Part shown: positions 1 to 5,153 of the stretch, piece after piece | Numbering within the stretch: the first letter of the stretch is position 1 | How the letters are laid out: every line of letters begins with the position of its first letter | DNA from: Planctomycetota bacterium | Lineage (GTDB): Bacteria > Planctomycetota > Planctomycetia > Isosphaerales > Isosphaeraceae | Assembly: GCA_021818605.1 (NCBI GenBank) | Contig: JAKAUH010000669.1 | Span: 1 to 5,153, forward strand | Direction of reading: 5' to 3' | DNA length: 5,153 nucleotides | Notes under the pieces: generated by a model | The model's database searches: none | Seen by the model: only the letters and a program-made list of their open reading frames with translations | What the model was told of the DNA's origin: nothing | Made by a program: the position numbers and the translations under genes

Positions 1-1292
1 TCCGCTCTTGGCTTGCCTGATGCACCGCCCATGTTCATGCCTCCCATGTCCATGCCGGGCATCCCGGCCATGCCGCCGCCGCCAACCTTCAGGCGGCTCT
101 CGGAGTCGATGAGGAAGTTGGCCGAGGTCACGACGCGGTCGCCCCCGGCGAGGCCCTCGAGGACCTGGAAGCGGTCGCCGAACTTCACCTCGCCGATGCG
201 GACCTCGATCGGGACGAAGCGGCCGTCGGCACCGGCGCGGAAGGCGATATCGCGGCGGCCGGTGCGGATCACGGCCGAGGCCGGGACCAGCAGCCCGCGG
301 CCCATGTCGTGCTCGATGACGGCGTCGGCGAACATGCCGGGGCGGAGCGAGCCGTCGGGGTTGGGCAGCTCGACGCGGACCTCGACCGTCCGCGTGGCCT
401 CCTCGAGCGTCGGCTGGATGAAGGCGATCTTGCCGGCGAATCGGCGGCCCGGCAGCGATGGCACGGTCACCGTCGCCGGCTGGCCGACCTCGACGTGCGG
501 CAGCTCGTACTCGTACACCTTGGCCTGGACCCACACGGTCGTCAGGTCGGCAACCACGTACAGGTCGCGCTGGGGGGTGATGTATTCGTGCTCGAGCGCG
601 TTTTTCTCGAGCACGGTTCCGGCGGCCGGGCTACGCAGGGTCATGAACTCGTGGGGCTTGCCGGTGTTTTCGAGTTCCTTCAGCTCCTGGTCGGAGACGT
701 CGAGCAGGTGGAGCTTGACCACGGCCAGGTCGGCGAGCGAGCCCTCGGATTTCGCGAGGCTGCCGCCGAGCTTCGCCGCACGGCGTGCGGTCAGGTAGTC
801 GAGCTGGGTCCGGTAGAACTCGGGGCTGTAGATCGCCAGGAACGGCTGGCCCTTCTCGACCTTCTGGCCGGTGTAGTTGACGAAGAGTCTCTCGATCCAG
901 CCCTCGGTTCGGACGTGGATGTGGAACGTCCTCGTTTCATCCGGCCGGACGATCCCCACGGTGCGGACGCTCATCTTCAGCGGGGCACGCTGGACCTCGC
1001 CGAAGGTGACGCCGATGCGCTGCTGCACCGGGCCGGCGATCTCAACGTCCGAGTAGCCCTCAGGACCGGTTGATTGGCTCCCGCTGCCCATGCCGGGCAT
1101 GCCCATCTCCATCGAGGGACTCGCCGGGTGAGTGTCGCGGTCCGAGGTCGAGGTGTGCGCAATGCGGCGACCCCAGCTCTCAACCGGCGCGAGCCAGCCG
1201 CGGCGCTGAGCGTACCAAAGGCCGCCGACGATCGCGACGAGCAGCGCGAGCTTCACGAGCCGAAACGCCCAGGTTGATCCGGGCCGCACCAT
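1..1292 (-). CDS. cusB: CusB-like periplasmic adaptor (membrane fusion protein) of an RND metal efflux system, 3' end cut by window edge
   Basis: Reading from ATG at 1292, the frame stays open for 430 residues to the left edge, so the C-terminus is missing. Residues 12-28 form one hydrophobic segment (LVKLALLVAIVGGLWYA), an inner-membrane anchor or uncleaved signal. A linker with a Met cluster follows (M61, M63, M65, M68). The adaptor core starts near residue 83 with QQRIGV (90-95). The first lipoyl half, with GWIERLFVNYTGQKVEKGQP (131-150) and IYSPEF (154-159), leads into a short alpha-hairpin (about 160-215). The second lipoyl half has RSPAAGTVLEKN (220-231), and the beta-barrel includes LRPGMFADAVI. 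The membrane-proximal domain starts near LLVPASAVI (334-342). NFLIDSESRLK (392-402) is typical of CusB-type C-termini, and a second Met/Gly-rich tract follows (408-423). Known family role: links an RND pump to an outer-membrane channel and, in CusB, passes Cu(I)/Ag(I) through N-terminal methionines. The metal role here is inferred. A GGAGGA ribosome site five bases upstream supports the start. It lies 85 bases after the pump gene on the same strand. Confidence 0.9.
   Translation of the reverse strand, partial: MVRPGSTWAFRLVKLALLVAIVGGLWYAQRRGWLAPVESWGRRIAHTSTSDRDTHPASPSMEMGMPGMGSGSQSTGPEGYSDVEIAGPVQQRIGVTFGEVQRAPLKMSVRTVGIVRPDETRTFHIHVRTEGWIERLFVNYTGQKVEKGQPFLAIYSPEFYRTQLDYLTARRAAKLGGSLAKSEGSLADLAVVKLHLLDVSDQELKELENTGKPHEFMTLRSPAAGTVLEKNALEHEYITPQRDLYVVADLTTVWVQAKVYEYELPHVEVGQPATVTVPSLPGRRFAGKIAFIQPTLEEATRTVEVRVELPNPDGSLRPGMFADAVIEHDMGRGLLVPASAVIRTGRRDIAFRAGADGRFVPIEVRIGEVKFGDRFQVLEGLAGGDRVVTSANFLIDSESRLKVGGGGMAGMPGMDMGGMNMGGASGKPRA
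24..71 (-). other. C-terminal Met/Gly-rich tract of the CusB-like adaptor
   Basis: This segment encodes residues 408-423, MAGMPGMDMGGMNMGG, with six methionines in 16 residues directly after the conserved adaptor core and a GGGG spacer. Met-x-Met and Met-x-x-Met spacing is a common soft-metal ligand pattern for Cu(I)/Ag(I). Metal binding is inferred and not shown by the sequence. The tract lies where E. coli CusB is close to its end, so it is a C-terminal extension. Confidence 0.75.
1089..1112 (-). other. N-terminal Met-rich cluster of the CusB-like adaptor
   Basis: This segment encodes residues 61-68, MEMGMPGM, in the flexible periplasmic linker between the membrane anchor (12-28) and the adaptor core (from about 83). 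E. coli CusB also carries its Cu/Ag-binding methionines in the flexible N-terminal part of the mature protein, so this is a candidate metal-loading site by position and composition. The classical YxCPMHP heavy-metal-binding motif found ahead of many CusB proteins is not seen here. Confidence 0.7.
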
Positions 1293-1297
1293 GTTAA

Positions 1298-1303
1298 TCC
1301 TCC
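1298..1303 (-). promoter_or_regulatory. Strong Shine-Dalgarno sequence for the CusB-like gene
   Basis: The minus strand reads GGAGGA, then a five-base spacer TTAAC, then ATG at 1292-1290. This near-perfect ribosome site fixes the start of the downstream adaptor. The pump gene, by contrast, has at best a weak GAG six bases before its ATG. The adaptor gene therefore appears equipped for efficient independent initiation. Confidence 0.8.
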
Positions 1304-1352
1304 GGGATGATGCCAGGATCGACGCGCCGGTGGACTCATCTCGAACGATAGA

Positions 1353-1381
1353 TTGATATGACCCTGCGGAGCAGAAGTCAA
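1353..1381 (-). promoter_or_regulatory. Possible sigma-70-like promoter between pump gene and CusB-like gene
   Basis: On the minus strand TTGACT (1381-1376) and TATCAA (1358-1353) are separated by exactly 17 bases. They match the consensus boxes at 5 of 6 and 4 of 6 positions. The -35-like box overlaps the TGA stop of the pump gene. The stretch around 1340-1360 is more AT-rich than the rest of the window. A start near 1346 would leave a 5' leader of about 55 bases before the adaptor ATG. The match could be chance, and planctomycete promoters are not well defined, so confidence is low. Confidence 0.3.
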
Positions 1382-4300
1382 TCGGGGGCTAAGCCCGGGT
1401 TCTCGTTCGGCACGGCCCCGAACCGGCGGTAGAGGACCGGGAGGCCCAGGAGATTCAGGCTGGTGGATGTCACCAGGCCGCCGAGGATGACCAACGCCAT
1501 CGGGGCCTCGATCTCGCTGCCGGGTTCACCCCAGCTGATCGCGATCGGCAGGAGGCCCAGCGCGGTCACGAGCGCGGTCATCAGCACCGGCGCCAGTCGC
1601 TCGTGAGCGCCACGGAAGATCAGGTCAGGGCCCCAGGGCATGCCCTCGACGTCGTGCAGGTGCTGCCAGTGCGAGACCATCATGATGCTATTCCGCGTGG
1701 TGATCCCGAACAGGGTGACGAATCCGACCATTGAGCCGACGTCGAGCACGCCGCCCATCATGTAGACCGCTGCCACCCCGCCAACCAGCGCGAACGGGAG
1801 GTTCGCCAGGATCAACACCAGCCGTTGCATCGATCCGAAGGCCATCCAGAGGATCACCAGGATTCCCGCGCCGGCGGCCGAGCCCAGCAGGATCAGCTCG
1901 CGCTGCGCGGCCTGCTTGATCTCGTGGGCGCCGGTGAACCTGTAGGTGATCCCGGCGGGCAGCGAGAGAGCACGCACGCGGCGCTCGGCGTCGGCGACGA
2001 ACGACTCGACGTCGCGGCCCTGAACATTGCACGTCACGAGCTGTTGACGCAGGCCGCCCTCGTGGCGGACGAGGAATCGGCCGTCGGACAGGAACACGTC
2101 GGCCACCTGGCGCAGGCGCACGCGGCCGCCGTCGGTCGAGGTCGAGGGTGATGCAGCCGTGCTGTCTGGTCCGCCCACCGACCATGACGACGAGGCGCCA
2201 GGCGAGGAGAGCGCGGGGCGTCCGGCCGGCACGGAGATCCACAGGTTCGCCACGGCCTCGGGGTCGTTGCGAATCCGAAGGTCGAGGAGGACGACGACCC
2301 TGCGAATCCGGTTGCGGTCGTAGGCCTGGGCGACCTCGGCGCCCTGGTAGGCGGCATGCACGGCGTCGAGGATGTCGGCGGCGCGGAGGTTGTGCCGCGC
2401 GGCGTCCTCGGGGCGGAGGCGGACGACCAGCTCGGGCTGGCCAGTCTGCGGCTCGGGTCGGACGCCCTCGGCACCGGATACGCGCGCGAGCGCCGTGGCG
2501 ATGGCGCGAGCGGCGCGGTCGAGCTCGGCCAGGTCGTCGCCGTGAATCTTCACCGCGACGGGCGCAATCGTGCCCGAAATCGTTTCCTCGATCCGCTCTG
2601 ACAGGAACGAGAACGCCTGGAACGAGAACCCCGGGGACCGGTCGCCGAGCGCCGCTCTGATCGTGCCCTCGACCTCCTCGAGCTCCTCGCCACCCAGCTC
2701 CTTCAGGCTCACCTCGACCTCGCTGTACTCGACGCCGAAGACGTCCTCGCCCAGCTCGGCGCGGCCGGCCTGCTGCGACACGTGCGTGACGGCCGGGATC
2801 TGCTTCAACTCGTGGGTCAGAACCGCACCAGCGGCCATCGACTGGGGCAGCGAGGTGCCCGGAATGCCCTGCATGTGCAGCACAAGGTGGTTCTCGCGCA
2901 ACTCGGGCAGCGACTCGCCGCCGAAGTGATAGAATGCCCAGCCCGCCGCGGTGATGAGGATCGCGATCGACGTGAGGATCAGTGGCAGCTCGCGGTCGAG
3001 CCGTCGGACCAGCCGGTCGTACGTTCCCTGGAGCATGCGGAGCAGGGGGGGCTCGACGGCGCCGCCGGAACCGGGCAGCAGCAGGAGCGCCAGCGCCGGG
3101 GTGAGCGTGAGCGCCACGGCCAGCGAGGCGAGCACGGCCAGGGCATAGGCATAGCCCAGTGGGGCGAACAGTCGACCCTGGAGCCCGCTCAGGAAGAACA
3201 CGGGCACGAACACCAGGACCACGATGAACGTGGCGTACACGACCGCGCCGCGGACCTCGAGCGAGGCCGACAGCACGACCGCCGCCGCCGATCGGGGCGA
3301 GCCGCTGCGGGCGTTCTCGCGGAGCCGGCGGTGGATGTTCTCGACGTCGATGATGGCGTCGTCGACCACCTCGCCCACCGCGATCGCCAACCCTCCCAGG
3401 GTCAGTGTGTTGAGGCCGATCCCGCCCGCCCAGAGCACGACAATCGCCGCGAGCAATGACAGCGGGATCGCCGTCAGTGAGATCAGCGCCGTGCGCAGGT
3501 TGAACAGGAAGACGAAGAGCACGACGGCGACCAGCAAGGCGCCCAGCATCAGTGCGCGGGCGACATTGCCGACGGCCCGGTCGATGAAATCAGACTGGCG
3601 GAAGAGTGACGGGTGATAGATGATCCCCTGGCGTTCCATCGTCGGGCGCAGGCCGTCGAGCTCGGCCTCGAGGCGGCGCGTGGTCCCGGGCGTGTCGCCG
3701 CGATACTGCTTGAAGATGACGGCCGTGACTCCGGGCCGTCCGTCGATCGCGGCGTCGCCAAACTTGGGCTCGGCGTCCTCGACGACGCGGGCGACGTCGC
3801 GGAGCCGCACCGGATTGCCGCCGGAAACGGTCACGACGGCCTCGCCCAGCTCATCGGCCGAGCGGACCTGGGCGTCGACCCGCACAACGGAGCGCTGGCG
3901 GTCGTTCTCCTGATATCCTGCGCCGCGGACGCCCGTCGCCTGGCGCGCAGCATCGAGCACGTCGGTGAGTGTCAGCCCGTGGGCGTTGAGACGTTCGGGA
4001 TCGACCTGGACCTGAAGCGATCGAATGCCGCCGCCGTAGAGGACCACCTGGGCGACGCCGCGGATCGCCATCAGCCGGGGCCGAAGGGTCCACTGGACCC
4101 AGTCGCGCAGGTCCAGCGGCGAGAGCGCGTCCGAGGTGAATCCCACGGTCAGGAGCCGGCCGGTGGACGAGGTCAGAGGCCCCAGCCGGGGCGGGGCGAC
4201 GCCCACGGGGAGCTGGCCGGCGACCTCGGCCAGCCGCTCGGCGACGAGCTGGCGGGCGCGGTGGATCTCGGTGCGGTCCTGGAAATTCAGCGTGCTGACC

Positions 4301-4572
4301 GACAGGCCCTGGATCGACTGCGAGCGAAGGACGTCGAGCCCCGGGATGCCGAGCAGCGCCTGCTCGATCGGCAGCGTGACCAGCAGCTCGACCTCGTCGG
4401 CCGCGAGACCGGGTGCCTCGGTCTGGACAACCACCTGCGGCGGCATGAATTCGGGGAACACGTCGAGCTGTGCATGCTCGACGGCGTAGAAGCCAAAGGC
4501 CAGCAGGAATGCCGAGAGGACGACGACGACCGCCCGGTTGTGGATCGACCACTGGACGATGGCCTGGAGCAT
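1378..4572 (-). CDS. RND efflux permease of the CusA/CzcA (heavy-metal efflux) superfamily, complete, 1064 residues
   Basis: This is an inner-membrane proton-driven exporter that should form a trimer and work with an adaptor and an outer-membrane channel. The length is normal for the family. TM1 is at about 13-31, followed by VFPEF (38-42), usual for this superfamily. The first porter region spans about 35-335. TM2-TM7 lie near 338-357, 363-383, 391-412, 440-462, 473-498 and 531-550, the second porter region at 555-890, and TM8-TM12 near 892-911, 917-938, 943-966, 990-1013 and 1022-1045. TM4 carries GEVVDDAIIDVEN with D404, D405, D409 and E411. TM10 carries TTRNSIMM with R960 where AcrB has its relay lysine K940 and CusA has E939. 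Of the E. coli CusA methionine triad (M573, M623, M672), my alignment by eye keeps the first (M567) but puts Y616 and E663 at the others, so Cu/Ag specificity is not supported. A Ser/Pro/Gly-rich insertion of about 31 residues lies at 785-815. ATG 4572 is chosen because MLQAIVQWSIHNR is a typical family start; the ribosome site is weak. The upstream adaptor stop is 67 bases away, suggesting an operon. Confidence 0.96.
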   Translation of the reverse strand: MLQAIVQWSIHNRAVVVVLSAFLLAFGFYAVEHAQLDVFPEFMPPQVVVQTEAPGLAADEVELLVTLPIEQALLGIPGLDVLRSQSIQGLSVSTLNFQDRTEIHRARQLVAERLAEVAGQLPVGVAPPRLGPLTSSTGRLLTVGFTSDALSPLDLRDWVQWTLRPRLMAIRGVAQVVLYGGGIRSLQVQVDPERLNAHGLTLTDVLDAARQATGVRGAGYQENDRQRSVVRVDAQVRSADELGEAVVTVSGGNPVRLRDVARVVEDAEPKFGDAAIDGRPGVTAVIFKQYRGDTPGTTRRLEAELDGLRPTMERQGIIYHPSLFRQSDFIDRAVGNVARALMLGALLVAVVLFVFLFNLRTALISLTAIPLSLLAAIVVLWAGGIGLNTLTLGGLAIAVGEVVDDAIIDVENIHRRLRENARSGSPRSAAAVVLSASLEVRGAVVYATFIVVLVFVPVFFLSGLQGRLFAPLGYAYALAVLASLAVALTLTPALALLLLPGSGGAVEPPLLRMLQGTYDRLVRRLDRELPLILTSIAILITAAGWAFYHFGGESLPELRENHLVLHMQGIPGTSLPQSMAAGAVLTHELKQIPAVTHVSQQAGRAELGEDVFGVEYSEVEVSLKELGGEELEEVEGTIRAALGDRSPGFSFQAFSFLSERIEETISGTIAPVAVKIHGDDLAELDRAARAIATALARVSGAEGVRPEPQTGQPELVVRLRPEDAARHNLRAADILDAVHAAYQGAEVAQAYDRNRIRRVVVLLDLRIRNDPEAVANLWISVPAGRPALSSPGASSSWSVGGPDSTAASPSTSTDGGRVRLRQVADVFLSDGRFLVRHEGGLRQQLVTCNVQGRDVESFVADAERRVRALSLPAGITYRFTGAHEIKQAAQRELILLGSAAGAGILVILWMAFGSMQRLVLILANLPFALVGGVAAVYMMGGVLDVGSMVGFVTLFGITTRNSIMMVSHWQHLHDVEGMPWGPDLIFRGAHERLAPVLMTALVTALGLLPIAISWGEPGSEIEAPMALVILGGLVTSTSLNLLGLPVLYRRFGAVPNENPGLAPD
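2128..2220 (-). other. Low-complexity Ser/Pro/Gly/Thr insertion in the second porter region of the RND pump
   Basis: Residues 785-815 lie between WISVPAG (778-784) and the conserved strand RVRLRQVADV (817-826). The equivalent hairpin in the N-terminal half of the same protein, VSGGNPVRLRDVARV (249-263), has only a short turn, which gives an internal measure of the extra length. The insertion is rich in Ser, Pro, Gly, Ala and Thr, has a single Trp (W797), and is probably disordered. The reading frame is continuous on both sides, so this is not a frameshift scar that can be recognised by eye. Confidence 0.75.
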
Positions 4573-4639
4573 TGGGGACTCGCGTCGGGTCAGGTGTCGT
4601 GGAAGGGTGATGGGCGGCCGTGGGTGATTCGTCCGAGCG

Positions 4640-5153
4640 TCACTCGGAGGCGACCTCGGCCCGGAACTCCTCGGAGAGCAGGACCTGGGCGCCTCGGCTC
4701 ACGACGACCTCGTCCGGCTCGAGGCCGTCGGGTCCGTCACCGCGGCGCGCGGCGACGATCCAGGACTCGCCCTCGCGGCCCAGCAGGCGGACCTCGCGGC
4801 GCCGGTATTCACCGGGCTCGACCCGGACGTAGACGAGGCTCCGCCCCTGGTGGAACAGCACCGAATCCGCCGGCACGGCGACGGCTGGGCGCTTCGATGC
4901 GCCGCGCGGGGTCATCCAGGCCCGGACCTGAAGTCCGGGCCGCCAGAGCATTCCCGAGCCCTCGCCATCCCCGGAGCCCGGTCCAGGCTTGCGGGATTGG
5001 CCGGCGCCGTTGCCCTCGCCCTCGCCGCGGTCCCGCTCGCGCTCGTACCAGTAGCCGATGAACTGCGAGGCGTCATCGACCCGCGGCGCGGGACCGACCG
5101 GGATGGCCTCGATCATTGTCGCGTCGGACGGCGGCGCGGATCCCGCGAGCTTG
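4640..5153 (-). CDS. C-terminal part of an RND-type periplasmic adaptor (membrane fusion protein, HlyD/CzcB-like), 5' end outside window
   Basis: The frame is open from the right edge to TGA at 4642-4640 and gives the last 170 residues. There is an internal ATG at 5116, but the frame continues upstream of it without a stop and the visible part lacks a signal and lipoyl domain, so the true start is outside the window. The visible part begins in the beta-barrel region (IEAIPV, then VDDASQFIGYWYE) and closes it with LWRPGLQVRAWM. The membrane-proximal domain starts at VAVPADSVLFHQGRSLVYVR. It ends in a segment typical of these adaptors, EPDEVVVSRGAQVLLSEEFR. A charged Gly-rich insertion of about 30 residues (4952-5041) splits the barrel hairpin. 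Known role: bridges an RND permease and a TolC-type channel in the periplasm. It is directly upstream of the pump, 67 bases from its start, and so is the more likely partner by gene order. It ends quite differently from the CusB-like adaptor and has no methionine tract in the visible part. Confidence 0.88.
   Translation of the reverse strand, partial: KLAGSAPPSDATMIEAIPVGPAPRVDDASQFIGYWYERERDRGEGEGNGAGQSRKPGPGSGDGEGSGMLWRPGLQVRAWMTPRGASKRPAVAVPADSVLFHQGRSLVYVRVEPGEYRRREVRLLGREGESWIVAARRGDGPDGLEPDEVVVSRGAQVLLSEEFRAEVASE
4952..5041 (-). other. Gly/Glu/Arg-rich low-complexity insertion in the upstream adaptor
   Basis: This segment encodes about 30 residues dominated by Gly, Glu, Asp, Arg and Pro (for example GEGEGNGAG and GSGDGEGSG). 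It falls between the barrel strand IGYWYE and the strand after LWRPGL. In the second adaptor of this window the matching hairpin is only ELPNPDGSLRPGM, so the extra length is clear from an internal comparison. It is probably a flexible loop. Confidence 0.65.

Noticed and set aside
13..1073. Two long plus-strand open frames (13-798 and 309-1073) opposite the CusB-like gene
   Set aside because: The minus-strand frame through the same bases is open from 1292 to the edge and matches the adaptor family along its length. The plus-strand translations show no family features.
50..1100. Thirteen-base direct repeat (plus-strand 50-62 and 1088-1100), considered as a recombination or attachment site
   Set aside because: Both copies encode the MPGM part of Met-rich tracts in the same frame of one protein, so shared coding of similar peptides explains the match without a mobile element.
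1382..1395. Small GC-rich palindrome (GGGCT-A-AGCCC) near the pump stop, considered as a terminator
   Set aside because: The stem is only five base pairs with a one-base centre, lies inside the coding sequence, and is not followed by a T run.
3045..3051. Run of seven G on the plus strand (seven C in the pump coding strand), a possible slippage or frameshift site
   Set aside because: The pump frame is intact through it, reading VEPPLLRM between TM6 and TM7, with conserved sequence on both sides. Nothing suggests programmed slippage.
2782..3459. A His/Gln/Glu-rich plus-strand open frame of 225 codons
   Set aside because: It is the antisense shadow of hydrophobic transmembrane codons of the pump (TM3-TM7 region), which gives Gln/Glu/His/Arg-rich text. 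It has no independent support.
4573..4639. Gap between upstream adaptor and pump, searched for a promoter, riboswitch or small gene
   Set aside because: The 67 bases show no convincing promoter boxes, no stable hairpin I could confirm by eye and no open frame with a ribosome site. They look like an ordinary intra-operon spacer.
3613..5061. A 482-codon plus-strand open frame opposite the pump start and the upstream adaptor
   Set aside because: It is antisense to two well-supported genes and crosses their intergenic gap. Its translation is low-complexity (Arg/Gly/Asp/Ala-rich) with no recognisable family. Long antisense frames are expected in high-GC DNA with GC-biased third codon positions.

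Overview
The window is high-GC DNA (roughly two thirds G+C by eye) in which every supported gene lies on the minus strand, so transcription runs from position 5153 towards position 1. The three coding regions are all parts of tripartite heavy-metal/RND-type efflux systems of a Gram-negative-type cell envelope. The protein style suggests a planctomycete, perhaps of the Isosphaeraceae type: Gly/Pro/Ser-rich insertions, a Met-Pro-Gly-Met-rich CusB-like adaptor, and an RND pump with GEVVDD and TTRNSIMM motifs. This is an inference from style, not from a marker gene.

Layout in the direction of transcription: (1) 5153-4640 is the C-terminal 170 residues of a periplasmic adaptor (membrane fusion protein) that starts outside the window. 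(2) After a 67-base gap, 4572-1378 is a complete 1064-residue RND permease of the CusA/CzcA superfamily. (3) After an 85-base gap with a possible promoter and a strong Shine-Dalgarno sequence, 1292-1 is a second, CusB-like adaptor whose 3' end runs off the left edge; 430 residues are visible. There is no intergenic stretch of 300 bases or more. I see no RNA gene, mobile element, CRISPR array, regulator gene or outer-membrane TolC-type gene.

The permease would use the proton gradient to drive substrate export, and an adaptor would connect it to an outer-membrane channel outside this window. The unusual point is that the pump gene lies between two different adaptors. Either one pump uses two adaptors, or two efflux modules are stacked head to tail and the second pump lies beyond position 1. 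The pump keeps an AcrB-like Asp-Asp/basic relay pattern but lacks two of the three methionines of the E. coli CusA copper/silver site, so its substrate cannot be assigned. The downstream adaptor has methionine-rich tracts at both ends, which fits Cu(I)/Ag(I) handling. I do not see a clearly new system; the interest lies in the gene arrangement, the low-complexity insertions and the mixed motif content.
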